From assembly GCF_003052265.1 (NCBI RefSeq), contig NZ_QANS01000004.1:62414-126413 (forward strand): 64,000 bases of DNA, given 5' to 3'. Positions 1 to 7,750 of this stretch are shown here, one piece after another. Within the stretch, counting starts at the first letter, position 1; every line of letters begins with the position of its first letter. A model generated the notes under the pieces. That model was not told where the DNA came from and ran no database searches. It saw only the letters and a list, made by a program, of their open reading frames with translations. This DNA is from Stenotrophobium rhamnosiphilum. Lineage in GTDB: Bacteria; Pseudomonadota; Gammaproteobacteria; Nevskiales; Nevskiaceae. The position numbers and the translations under genes are program-made.

Positions 1-462
1 TGCTGGATCCTGATGTAAGGTGTTTGATCCAAGGATGCTCGATAGATTGACGATGCGACCTGCCTTCGATTTATGCAGCAGCGGCAGGAACGCCAGTGTC
101 GTCTCGACCAAACCAAAGACATTAGAATCAAAAGTTTTGCGCCAGGTCTCAAGCTTCTGTTGTGAAGGCTTGATCGTTGGATCGTCAAGCAAGACGCCAG
201 CGTTGTTAATCAGAATATCCAGGCGACCATGCTTCTTTTCTACTTCGCGTGCCGCGTCTGCAATGCTGGAGGAACTGGTGACGTCGAGTGGCAATACCTC
301 AGCGCTCAGTCCTTCGGCTTGAATCTTTAATGCTGCCGAAATTCCTTTGTTACGGTCGCGGCTGCCGATAATGACGTGCACGCCAGTCTTGGCCAGCTGA
401 TGAGCCGCTTCAAAGCCGAGGCCTTTATTGGCGCCAGTGATCAATGCAATTTTTTCGCTCAT
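1..462 (-). CDS. SDR-family oxidoreductase, C-terminus cut by the window edge
   Basis: The 154 visible codons, read leftwards from ATG at 462, are the N-terminal part of a classical short-chain dehydrogenase/reductase, a family that uses NAD(P)H to interconvert carbonyl and hydroxyl groups. The cofactor motif TGANKGLG lies near residues 9-16, the NNAG motif near residue 90, and an NLSS segment carrying the catalytic serine near residue 145. The YxxxK part lies beyond the window. TGANKGLG is typical of carbonyl-reductase-like members. The gene starts 22 bases after the RND pump stop codon on the same strand, so it is probably the third gene of the efflux operon. SDR genes next to MexEF-type pumps may detoxify the reactive compounds the pump exports; that role is inferred. 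The exact substrate is unknown. Confidence 0.9.
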   Translation of the reverse strand, partial: MSEKIALITGANKGLGFEAAHQLAKTGVHVIIGSRDRNKGISAALKIQAEGLSAEVLPLDVTSSSSIADAAREVEKKHGRLDILINNAGVLLDDPTIKPSQQKLETWRKTFDSNVFGLVETTLAFLPLLHKSKAGRIVNLSSILGSNTLHQDPA

Positions 463-484
463 AAAATTCTCCGATTCAATAAAG

Positions 485-3400
485 TTAGTGAGATACCACA
501 GGCTCAATCTGAGCCTGCGTTTTTTCTTGATCACGCTTGATGCGCTTCTTGTGCGACAGCTTGCGTATCAGCAGGTAAAACAAAGGCGTCAATAACAATC
601 CAAAGAACGTTACGCCCAACATTCCTGAGAACACGGCTACACCCATTGCATGGCGCATCTCAGCACCTGCTCCGCTAGAAAGAACCAATGGCACTACACC
701 CATGATGAATGCCAGTGACGTCATCAGAATGGGGCGCAAGCGCATCTTGGCGGCATCCAATACAGCGCGCAGAGGCTTTTCACCTTGGGCTTCTCGATCT
801 CGCGCAAACTCGACAATTAGAATCGCGTTCTTACTGGCGAGGCCGACCAGAACGATTAAGCCAATCTGCGTGAAGATGTTGTTGTCACCACCTGCAAGTT
901 GAACGCCAGTGATCGCAGAGAAAAGCACCATCGGCATAATCAGAATCACGGCTAGTGGTAAGCCAAGGCTTTCGTACTGCGCAGCCAGAACTAGGAAGAC
1001 CAACAACAGGACCAGTGGGAAAATCAGTAGTGAAGTATTGCCTGCTACGTCCTGCTGAAAGGTTAGTTCAGTCCACTCAAACGTCATTCCATTTGGCAGT
1101 TCCTGCTTCGCAAGCTTCTCAATCGCGGCTTGTGCCTGACCGCTACTGAAGCCGGTTGCTGGCCCACCGTTGATCTCCGCAGTTGGATAGCTGTTGTAGT
1201 GCATCACGCGATCGGGTCCCGATGACTGCTTCACCGTGACAAAGCTTCCCAAAGGAATCATGTCGCCAGCTGCGTTGCGTGTTTTCAAACGAGCAACGTC
1301 TTCAGCTTGCAGACGGAAACGAGGCTCTGCCTGAGCGTTCACCTCATAGGTTCTGCCAAAAAGATTGAAGTCATTGACGTACAGCGAGCCGAGATAAATT
1401 TGCATGGTGTCGAACAAATCCTGCAAGGAAACACCTTGTGACTTCGCTTTCTCGCGATCAACGTTGGCATCGACCTGCGGCACGTTGACCTGATAGCTGG
1501 AGAACAAGCCATGCAGTGCAGGATCAGCATTGCCCTTGGCGATTAGGTTTTGCGTTTGCTTATACAACTCTTCAAACCCAAGACCGCCGCGATCTTCAAC
1601 CTGCATACGGAAGCCGCCGATGGTTCCCAAGCCCATGACAGGTGGCGGCGGAAACACTGCGACGAAGGCATCCTGAATCTTGCCGTATTGCTTACCCAAC
1701 GCGTCGGCGATGGCCACTGCGGACATGTCTTTGCCTTTACGCTCTTCAAATGGCTTGAGCGTGACAAACACGATTCCTGAGCTTGGACTATTCGTGAATC
1801 CGTTGATGTTCAGGCCAGGGAAAGCGACTGCACTTTCAATGCCCGGTTGCTTCAAAGCCAGATCACTCATGCGACGAATCACGGAATCAGTACGATCCAA
1901 GGTCGCTGCATCCGGAAGCTGTGCAAATGCTACGAGGTACTGCTTATCCTGCGGCGGCACAAAGCCAGTCGGCGTTCGAGCGAATCCCCACCAAGTTAGC
2001 GCAATCAATACTCCGTAGACCAAGAGTGCAATGCTGCCTGCACGGAATATGCGGCCGACACCGCGCACGTAACCCTTAGAAGATTTCACGAAGAAGCGAT
2101 TGAAAGGGCGGAAGAACCATCCGAAGGAAGCGTTAATCAGCTTGGTCAATCGATCTGGTTCGGCGCTGTGCTCTTTCAACAGAAGTGCTGAGAGTGCTGG
2201 CGATAATGTGAGCGAGTTGAATGCCGAAATAACCGCACTAATCGCAATCGTCAACGCGAACTGCTTGTAGAACTCGCCCGTGAGTCCACTGATAAAGGCG
2301 GTTGGAATAAATACGGCGCACAGCACCAGCGCAGTCGCCACGATCGGGCCAGTCACTTCACGCATTGCTTGGCGCGTTGCCTCAACCGGCTTCAGGCCTT
2401 TTTCGATATTGCGCTCAACGTTCTCGACGACAACGATGGCATCGTCAACCACGATGCCGATTGCGAGAACTAGACCGAATAGCGACAAGGCATTAATTGA
2501 GAATCCAAACATCTTCATCACTGCAAAGGTTCCGACCAGCGATACCGGAACGGCAATGAGTGGAATGATGGATGCGCGCCAGGTTTGCAAGAACACAATC
2601 ACCACCAGCACAACCAGCAGGATCGCTTCTATCAAGGTGTGTATGACCGCATTGATCGAGCCGCGCACGAAGATCGTCGGGTCATAAACGATCTGATAGT
2701 CCACGCCCTGTGGAAAATCTTTCTTCAGCGTTTCCATCTTTGCGCGAACGCGCTCTGAAATATCAATCGCGTTACTGCCGGGGCGCTGGAAAATTGGGAT
2801 CGCAGCTGCAGACTTGTTATCAAGCAGCGCACGCAGCGCATAAGAGTCCGAACCCAGTTCAACTCTTGCGACATCTTTCAGACGCGTAACCTGACCGTAA
2901 TCACCGGTCTTGATGATGATGTTGCGGAAATCGTCCTCATTACTGAGTCGACCTTTGGTGTTGATTGATACTTGAAAGTCAGTCGCATTCTTGGAGGGCG
3001 GGGCGCCCAACTGGCCTGAAGCCACTTGAACGTTCTGCTCACGAATTGCTTTGACGACGTCAGCCGCCGTCATATTACGACTCGCCACTTTCTCTGGATC
3101 GAGCCAGACTCGCATCGAGTAATTGCCAGCGCCAAAGACTTGCACATCACCAACGCCATCCAGTCGCGCGATCTCGTCCTTAACTTTCAAAAGCGCATAG
3201 TTGGAGAGATAAAGCGTGTCGTAACGATTATCGGGCGACAGCAAATGCACGACGAGTGTTAAGTCTGACGATGCCTTGTTGGTGACAACACCGAGACGCT
3301 GCACAACCTCAGGCAACTTCGGCAAAGCCTGCGCCACGCGGTTTTGCACTTGAACCTGTGCTTTATCGACATCCGTGCCCAATGCAAATGTCACCGTCAG

Positions 3401-3673
3401 CGTCATCACGCCATCCGTTGTCGCCTGCGAAAACTGATAGAGCATGCCTTCAACGCCGTTGATGGATTGCTCGAGCGGACTGGCCACAGTTTCTGCAATG
3501 ACTTTTGGATTGGCGCCAGGATATTTGGCCTTAACGACGACTGTAGGCGGAACGACTTCCGGGTACTCACTGATCGGCAATGTCGGTAGCGCCAAAAGGC
3601 CTGCGAGAAAGATCAACGCAGAAAGCACGCCGGCAAAGATTGGCCGACTGATAAAGAACTGTGAGAGTTTCAT
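485..3673 (-). CDS. RND multidrug efflux pump, inner-membrane permease (MexF/AcrB type)
   Basis: This 1062-residue protein has the normal length and layout of the HAE1 RND proton antiporters, which form the inner-membrane trimer of a tripartite drug exporter. It opens with the family N-terminus (MKLSQFFISRPIFA) and first membrane helix. Two large periplasmic loops each precede a cluster of membrane helices. The proton-relay pair D410-D411 sits in the helix motif GIVVDDAIVVVE, and the partner lysine is in the motif GLASKNAILIVEF near residue 950. Sequence style is closest to MexF. It lies 30 bases downstream of its adaptor gene and is followed by an SDR gene. No outer-membrane channel gene is present, so a TolC/OprM-like protein from elsewhere must complete the pump. 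The exported substrates cannot be read from sequence. Confidence 0.97.
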   Translation of the reverse strand: MKLSQFFISRPIFAGVLSALIFLAGLLALPTLPISEYPEVVPPTVVVKAKYPGANPKVIAETVASPLEQSINGVEGMLYQFSQATTDGVMTLTVTFALGTDVDKAQVQVQNRVAQALPKLPEVVQRLGVVTNKASSDLTLVVHLLSPDNRYDTLYLSNYALLKVKDEIARLDGVGDVQVFGAGNYSMRVWLDPEKVASRNMTAADVVKAIREQNVQVASGQLGAPPSKNATDFQVSINTKGRLSNEDDFRNIIIKTGDYGQVTRLKDVARVELGSDSYALRALLDNKSAAAIPIFQRPGSNAIDISERVRAKMETLKKDFPQGVDYQIVYDPTIFVRGSINAVIHTLIEAILLVVLVVIVFLQTWRASIIPLIAVPVSLVGTFAVMKMFGFSINALSLFGLVLAIGIVVDDAIVVVENVERNIEKGLKPVEATRQAMREVTGPIVATALVLCAVFIPTAFISGLTGEFYKQFALTIAISAVISAFNSLTLSPALSALLLKEHSAEPDRLTKLINASFGWFFRPFNRFFVKSSKGYVRGVGRIFRAGSIALLVYGVLIALTWWGFARTPTGFVPPQDKQYLVAFAQLPDAATLDRTDSVIRRMSDLALKQPGIESAVAFPGLNINGFTNSPSSGIVFVTLKPFEERKGKDMSAVAIADALGKQYGKIQDAFVAVFPPPPVMGLGTIGGFRMQVEDRGGLGFEELYKQTQNLIAKGNADPALHGLFSSYQVNVPQVDANVDREKAKSQGVSLQDLFDTMQIYLGSLYVNDFNLFGRTYEVNAQAEPRFRLQAEDVARLKTRNAAGDMIPLGSFVTVKQSSGPDRVMHYNSYPTAEINGGPATGFSSGQAQAAIEKLAKQELPNGMTFEWTELTFQQDVAGNTSLLIFPLVLLLVFLVLAAQYESLGLPLAVILIMPMVLFSAITGVQLAGGDNNIFTQIGLIVLVGLASKNAILIVEFARDREAQGEKPLRAVLDAAKMRLRPILMTSLAFIMGVVPLVLSSGAGAEMRHAMGVAVFSGMLGVTFFGLLLTPLFYLLIRKLSHKKRIKRDQEKTQAQIEPVVSH

Positions 3674-3703
3674 GGTGAGTCCTTATTTCGTTCGCAATAA
3701 AAC

Positions 3704-4951
3704 TTAAGGACGCGCACGAACGGTGGGCAGAGTTCCTTCTTGAGCGACCAAACTGGGCGCTGCCGATGAACCTAAAACCTGACGCAGTCCGTCGTTGTCG
3801 GTATTCATTGCAATGCGGGTAGGGGCTACAACCTCACCCGACTTCACATGCTGCAATCCATTGACGACGATGACGTCACCAGCGACGAGGCCTTGTTTCA
3901 CAACGCGCAAGCCGTCAATCACAGGGCCCAACTCAACGAATCGAGCCTCGATGCTCTTGTCAGGCTTGAGTGCGAAAACAAATTTCTTGCCGAGGTCAGT
4001 GCCAACCGCGCGGTCTTCAATCAATACCGTTTCAGCGTCAGCACCACCGACTAAGCGGATGCGTGCAAACAGACCAGGCGTGTAGCGACCTTCGGGATTT
4101 GCGAACACAGCGCGAGCGCGGATCGTGCCTGTCGTTGGATCAACTTGGTTGTCGACAAAGTTCAGCTCGCCCTGATGTGGGTAGCCTTCTTCGTCAACCA
4201 AGCCCATGAAGACCCCAGTCGCATCTTTATTGGCGGGATCGCGTTTTGCTTTTGCGTAGCGGAGGAACGTTTGCTCGTCAGCATCGAAGTAAGCGTAGAC
4301 CGGGTTGTCAGAAACCACCGTCGTTAGCAGGCTACTGCTGGTGACGAGGTTGCCAGCGGTGATGATGGCGCGCGAAACGTGTCCTTCAATTGGCGCGCGA
4401 ACTTGTGTGAACTCTAAGTTCAAACGTGCCGCGGCAAGTGAACCACTGACGGAACCCACTTCACCCTGTGCCGAATTTTCTGCCGCAACTAAACGCTCAT
4501 ATTCCTCACGCGAAATCGCGTTCTCTGCAATTAGACGCTCTGCACGCGCATGATTGGCGCGGGCAAGATCCAGATCAGAGAGTGCGCGCGCGCGTTCGGA
4601 GGTGAGGCGATCCACTTCTGCTTGAAAGGGGCGTGGGTCGATCTGAAACAACAACTGTCCTTTAGTGACACGAGCACCGTCTGGAAAGGCGACGCGATCG
4701 ATATAGCCATTTACGCGTGGGCGAACTTCGACGGTATCCACAGCCTGCAAGCGACCGCTGAATTCCTGCCATTCATGTAAAGGCTTATGAATCACTTCAG
4801 CGACCGTCACTTCTGTTGCAACGGGGGCGGCTGGTTGAGCCTTTGCTTCCGTGCGGCCCAAGCCGATGGCAAGAACGAGTGCAGTGAACGCCGGCACGCC
4901 AATCAGCGCTGGCACATAAAATTTCTTGAAACCTGGTTTACGTAACGGCAT
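3704..4951 (-). CDS. RND efflux periplasmic adaptor (membrane fusion protein, MexE type)
   Basis: This 415-residue HlyD/MexE-type adaptor bridges the RND pump to an outer-membrane channel. It has an N-terminal hydrophobic anchor (residues about 12-32) and no lipobox cysteine. The first half-lipoyl motif (RPRVNGYI..V) is near residue 80, followed by a coiled-coil hairpin rich in Ala, Glu and Arg (about 110-175). The second half-lipoyl motif (RAPIEGHVSR) comes next, then beta-barrel and membrane-proximal domains. It is the first gene of the minus-strand operon and is transcribed away from the TetR gene at 5149. That layout suggests repression by the TetR protein acting at the repeats between them. 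Confidence 0.95.
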   Translation of the reverse strand: MPLRKPGFKKFYVPALIGVPAFTALVLAIGLGRTEAKAQPAAPVATEVTVAEVIHKPLHEWQEFSGRLQAVDTVEVRPRVNGYIDRVAFPDGARVTKGQLLFQIDPRPFQAEVDRLTSERARALSDLDLARANHARAERLIAENAISREEYERLVAAENSAQGEVGSVSGSLAAARLNLEFTQVRAPIEGHVSRAIITAGNLVTSSSLLTTVVSDNPVYAYFDADEQTFLRYAKAKRDPANKDATGVFMGLVDEEGYPHQGELNFVDNQVDPTTGTIRARAVFANPEGRYTPGLFARIRLVGGADAETVLIEDRAVGTDLGKKFVFALKPDKSIEARFVELGPVIDGLRVVKQGLVAGDVIVVNGLQHVKSGEVVAPTRIAMNTDNDGLRQVLGSSAAPSLVAQEGTLPTVRARP

Positions 4952-5083
4952 TTGAGACTCCTGTCAGCCCTTAAATCGGCACCACCGGACTTGCCGTGCT
5001 TTGCATCAAACCCGCTATCCAGAAGCTGGATTGGCTAGACTTGACATATCGCCTTAACACTCCGATGCTACGCGTCGTGTGTT

Positions 5084-5126
5084 ACCGGTAAGTCACATTG
5101 AAGCGGTAAGTTAGTGACCGGTAAGT
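5084..5126. promoter_or_regulatory. Triple direct repeat, likely operator of the efflux TetR regulator
   Basis: The 197-bp divergent interval between the adaptor gene and the TetR gene carries three copies of a 10-base word: ACCGGTAAGT at 5084-5093, AGCGGTAAGT at 5102-5111 and ACCGGTAAGT at 5117-5126. The first copy is embedded in the palindrome TTACCGGTAA. Copies 1 and 3 are also flanked by related GTTAC and GTAAC words. The position between divergent promoters, just upstream of the TetR start, is where TetR-family regulators of efflux pumps normally bind. The repeats are directly visible; binding is inferred. Confidence 0.55.
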
Positions 5127-5148
5127 AACATGTCAAGCGGAGATCGCC

Positions 5149-5772
5149 ATGAGTGTGTCGAAAACGATTCAAGCCACTGTTGAAAAAGAAGTTATTTCTG
5201 AGAGCCCGAAGCCGCGTGTACGCGATCGGATCTTCGAAACTGCCTGCGATTTGTTTTATCGCCACGGCATCCGCGCTGTGGGCGTCGATACGATTGCCTC
5301 GGAAGCGGGCACCAACAAGATGAGTTTCTATCGCAGCTGGGCGTCAAAAGACGAACTCGTTGCCGAATATTTACGCAGCCAGGAAAGCGATGGCTGGGCA
5401 TGGTGGGACGACATCATGGAAGCGCATGCGGGCGATCCACGTAAACAAGTCGAAGTGCTATTCGATGGCCACGTAAAAGACACCTGCCGACAAGAATCGC
5501 GCGGCTGTGCGCTGGCGAATGCCGCAGTAGAAATTACTGAGCCCGATCATCCTGCGCGCGTTGTTGTTGAAAAATACAAAGCTGAAATGCGTCGTCGTTT
5601 CAGAAAACTGGCGCAAGACATGGGCGCACGCGAATACGAAATCTTAGGTGACTCGCTGATGCTGTTGTGGGAAGGCAGTTACCTGAGTCGTCTCACGTTC
5701 CAGTGCCAAAATGGTCCAGCACGCAATGCTGCCAAGGCAGCGCGTGGTCTTATCGAGATTTATACAAACTGA
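5149..5772 (+). CDS. TetR/AcrR-family transcriptional regulator, divergent from the efflux operon
   Basis: This 207-residue regulator has the TetR layout. An N-terminal helix-turn-helix occupies about residues 25-70, including the segments IFETACDLFYRHGIRAVGVD and IASEAGTNKMSFYRSW, and a helical ligand-binding domain follows. ATG at 5149 follows a GGAG at 5139-5142 and is preferred. It is transcribed away from the RND adaptor gene, and the repeats at 5084-5126 sit in the shared promoter. This suggests control of the pump and of its own gene, with release by a pump substrate. The DNA-binding domain assignment is firm; target and ligand are inferred. An intrinsic terminator follows at 5790. Confidence 0.93.
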   Translation: MSVSKTIQATVEKEVISESPKPRVRDRIFETACDLFYRHGIRAVGVDTIASEAGTNKMSFYRSWASKDELVAEYLRSQESDGWAWWDDIMEAHAGDPRKQVEVLFDGHVKDTCRQESRGCALANAAVEITEPDHPARVVVEKYKAEMRRRFRKLAQDMGAREYEILGDSLMLLWEGSYLSRLTFQCQNGPARNAAKAARGLIEIYTN

Positions 5773-5789
5773 TCTCACCACTAATTTGT

Positions 5790-5813
5790 AAAAGGGCCGC
5801 AAGGCCCTTTTTT
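5790..5813 (+). terminator. Intrinsic terminator after the TetR gene
   Basis: The stem GGGCC (5794-5798), loop GCAA and stem GGCCC (5803-5807) are flanked by an A tract on the left and a T-rich tract on the right, 18 bases after the TetR stop. The A/T symmetry could let it work on both strands. The same GGGCC/GGCCC stem recurs at 63347-63360. Confidence 0.85.
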
Positions 5814-5866
5814 ATTGGCTGAAGCCAGAGCGGGATTTGAACTCTCGATGGGTTGGTCTTGGAATC

Positions 5867-5909
5867 AAAAAAATTTGGCCCGCCGCTAGGAGTGGAGCGG
5901 CGGACCAAA
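5867..5909 (-). terminator. Strong minus-strand intrinsic terminator with no annotated gene ending at it
   Basis: Arms 5874-5887 and 5896-5909 form a stem built on CCGCCGCT/AGCGGCGG plus an outer TTTGG/CCAAA, with one mismatch and an 8-base loop. On the minus strand it is followed by seven U (A7 at 5867-5873). That is a textbook rho-independent terminator for transcription running right to left. The nearest minus-strand ORF (6144-6311) already has its own terminator at 6021-6046, so this second one implies a separate or read-through short transcript. Confidence 0.8.
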
Positions 5910-6016
5910 GTGCGTTGGATCGAGGGGGGAGAGCGATCAGAACGCACAATCATCGTAGGCCTGATGGGCGCTTCCGCGTGCTCCGTTTATCGGTCGTGAA
6001 AGCCCTGTGATCCTTT
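5867..6016 (-). ncRNA. Candidate small RNA with a C-rich loop hairpin and its own terminator
   Basis: Between two minus-strand terminators lie about 150 bases with no credible ORF. Immediately before the terminator stem is a second hairpin. Arms GTGCGTT (5910-5916) and AACGCAC (5941-5947), with inner arms GATCG (5918-5922) and CGATC (5934-5938), enclose an 11-base loop that reads CTCTCCCCCCT on the minus strand. Hairpins with C-rich loops next to a terminator are a known layout of bacterial small RNAs that pair with Shine-Dalgarno sequences, such as 6C RNA of actinobacteria and CcsR RNAs of Rhodobacter. I found no convincing promoter, so the 5' end is a guess. It could instead be a processed 3' tail of the upstream small mRNA. 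Confidence 0.35.
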
Positions 6017-6020
6017 GGTC

Positions 6021-6046
6021 AAAAAAAAGGCTACCAAAAGGTAGCC
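6021..6046 (-). terminator. Minus-strand intrinsic terminator of the 55-codon ORF
   Basis: The stem GGCTACC (6029-6035), loop AAAA and stem GGTAGCC (6040-6046) are followed on the minus strand by eight U (A8 at 6021-6028). It lies about 100 bases after the stop of the small ORF at 6144-6311, which supports that ORF being a real transcribed gene. Confidence 0.88.
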
Positions 6047-6143
6047 TGAATAAGATCCCGTGGAGGATCGGAGGAGATCATTAAGCGACTGCAATCAGCG
6101 CTATACCGTCGTGCTCAGTTTTGATGAGTACGATTGAGTGAAT

Positions 6144-6311
6144 TTAACGAACGACGACTTTCGAAACTTGCTTGGTCGCTGCACGAAAGCGAGCGACAAG
6201 CACCTTCTGGTCAGCAATAGAGTCGAGAACGGAAGTGCCAATCATTGCAGCGAACGTGCTGCCGATGAGCGAAAGAACAAAGATCTGTGTGGTTGTCGTG
6301 AATAAGTCCAT
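6144..6311 (-). CDS. Small hydrophobic protein, 55 residues, unknown function
   Basis: A short ORF starts at ATG 6311 and stops at TAA 6144-6146. It is preceded by a purine-rich GGAG Shine-Dalgarno about 9 bases upstream. It starts MDLFTTTTQIFVLSLIGS and contains one hydrophobic stretch (residues about 9-33) long enough to be a membrane helix. A basic tail with Arg and Lys and no acidic residue ends in VVVR, so it would most likely be a single-pass inner-membrane peptide. A dedicated terminator follows at 6021-6046, and no other gene shares the transcript. I do not recognise the family. Ribosome site, hydrophobic helix and terminator together support it; its shortness is the main doubt. Confidence 0.55.
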   Translation of the reverse strand: MDLFTTTTQIFVLSLIGSTFAAMIGTSVLDSIADQKVLVARFRAATKQVSKVVVR

Positions 6312-6458
6312 TGCCGTGCTCCTTTTTCGTTTGCGTTTTGTATGACGCTATTGGACTGCTTTTAGAGCAGGGCAACAATTGATTTTAATTGGGCCTATCA
6401 CTTAGAAAATTTAATGTGCTGCTTGTTGAGTCGCTCCAGAGTCTCGCTTAGAAACAAA

Positions 6459-6486
6459 ATCCCTATAAATTTAAAAATTAGGGAAT
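6459..6486 (+). promoter_or_regulatory. TCCCTA/TAGGGA inverted repeat upstream of the leucine dehydrogenase gene
   Basis: The AT-rich 280-bp leader before 6592 contains TCCCTA (6460-6465) and TAGGGA (6479-6484) separated by 13 A/T bases. Similar TAGGGA/TCCCT words lie before the bkd operon at 15034-15048. AT-rich, loosely palindromic sites are typical of Lrp/AsnC regulators, and two Lrp genes are in the window. That one of them regulates this gene is inference. I see no other gene in this leader. Confidence 0.35.
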
Positions 6487-6591
6487 TAACGATCAATCGC
6501 TATCCGTTAAAGCTCGAATTAAGAATTATTTTGCATTACTACGTCGATAAAATATTCCGATGCCATTCCACAATAGGCATTGGAGAAGAGA

Positions 6592-7641
6592 ATGTTTGAC
6601 AGCCGTAGCTTTGACGCTCATGAAAGCGTGACTTATTTCTCTGACGCGGCCAGTGGCTTGCGCGGAATCGTTGCCATTCACTCCACGCGACTCGGACCTG
6701 CAATCGGCGGCTGTCGTGCATGGTTCTACGACAATGACGAAGCAGCTTTGCAAGATGCGCTCCGCTTATCGCGCGGTATGAGCTACAAGAACGCTGTTGC
6801 TGGCCTGCCTATGGGCGGCGGCAAAGCGGTGATCATTCGCGAACCTGGCAAGGCTGTTACCGAAGCACAGTTTGAAGCTTTCGGACGTATCGTTCAGCAG
6901 CTCAATGGTCGTTACATCACTGCAGAAGATGTCGGCGTATCTGTCACCGATATGGGCTACGTCGCTCGCAACACCTCCTTTGTCAGCGGATTGCATCACG
7001 AAGGCGCGGCCGTTGGCGGCGATCCTTCTCCCAAAACTGCCTACGGCGTTTACTGCGGCATCCTCGCAGCCGTGCAGGCGCGTCTGTCGACGCGCAATCT
7101 GAAGGGCCTCAGCGTCGCTGTACAAGGCTTGGGCAGTGTTGGCCGCCACTTGTGCGGATACCTGCATGAAGCTGGAGTGAAGTTGGTTGTTGCCGACATT
7201 AATGCTGCTGCCTGCGAAGCAGCCAAGCAGAAGTTCGGCGCTACGGTTGTGTCAGTTGACGAAATTCTGTTTCAGGATGTCGACGTCGTTGCGCCTTGCG
7301 CACTCGGTGCCATTCTCAACGAGCAGAGCATTCCAAAGATTCTTGCGCCGATCATTGCTGGTGGCGCTAACAATCAGCTTGCGACGTTGGAAGATGGCCA
7401 ACGCCTGCACGATCGCCACGTTCTCTACGCTCCGGATTACGTCATCAATGCTGGCGGCATCATCTGCGCGACAGCTGAGTATTTGCACACTGGCAACGAG
7501 AAAGAAGTCTGGGATCGTGTTGCTGGCATTGGAAAAACACTCGCAGAAATCTTTTCAGAGTCCACCGCAAAAGATACGCCGACCAATGTCGTCGCTGATG
7601 CGCTGGCTCTGCGCCTTATCGAGAAATCAAATATTCAATAG
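6592..7641 (+). CDS. Leucine/valine dehydrogenase (Glu/Leu/Phe/Val dehydrogenase family)
   Basis: This 349-residue NAD-dependent amino acid dehydrogenase oxidatively deaminates leucine, valine or a related amino acid to its 2-oxoacid. The substrate-binding domain holds the two catalytic lysines: K66 in MSYKNAV and K78 in GLPMGGGKAV. The NAD-binding Rossmann motif GLGSVG is at residues 179-184. Length matches leucine dehydrogenases (about 350) rather than glutamate dehydrogenases (over 410). I chose ATG 6592 over the in-frame TTG at 6580 because GGAG at 6582-6585 is correctly spaced for the ATG. Its product would be the substrate of the bkd complex at 15102-20074. A strong terminator follows at 7693. 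Leucine versus valine or phenylalanine preference cannot be settled here. Confidence 0.9.
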   Translation: MFDSRSFDAHESVTYFSDAASGLRGIVAIHSTRLGPAIGGCRAWFYDNDEAALQDALRLSRGMSYKNAVAGLPMGGGKAVIIREPGKAVTEAQFEAFGRIVQQLNGRYITAEDVGVSVTDMGYVARNTSFVSGLHHEGAAVGGDPSPKTAYGVYCGILAAVQARLSTRNLKGLSVAVQGLGSVGRHLCGYLHEAGVKLVVADINAAACEAAKQKFGATVVSVDEILFQDVDVVAPCALGAILNEQSIPKILAPIIAGGANNQLATLEDGQRLHDRHVLYAPDYVINAGGIICATAEYLHTGNEKEVWDRVAGIGKTLAEIFSESTAKDTPTNVVADALALRLIEKSNIQ

Positions 7642-7692
7642 TTATTGACCAAGCACTTTGACTCCGGGGTCTCCTCCCTCGGAATTTATTAT

Positions 7693-7723
7693 CGGCGGTG
7701 TGAATAACACCGCCGTTTTTTTT
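7693..7723 (+). terminator. Intrinsic terminator of the leucine dehydrogenase gene
   Basis: A perfect 9-bp stem, CGGCGGTGT (7693-7701) with ACACCGCCG (7707-7715), has loop GAATA and is followed by T8 at 7716-7723. It separates this gene from the convergent mini-LuxR gene. Confidence 0.93.
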
Positions 7724-7750
7724 GGCCTTTTTAAAGCTTGTAGGCGTTTA

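Noticed and set aside
5821-5850. tRNA-like 3' end (GAGCGGGATTTGAACTC) on the minus strand
   Set aside because: It resembles a T-arm, but the arms do not pair, no anticodon arm or matching 5' acceptor lies within 100 bases, and a terminator hairpin occupies the next stretch. At most it is a decayed fragment; I see no attachment site or integrase.
5750-5953. Minus-strand ORF of 67 codons
   Set aside because: It spans two terminator hairpins and the tRNA-like fragment and has no ribosome site, so it is chance.
6414-6599. Plus-strand ORF of 61 codons before leucine dehydrogenase
   Set aside because: AT-rich leader, no ribosome site, and it runs into the leucine dehydrogenase start. The region fits a regulatory leader better.
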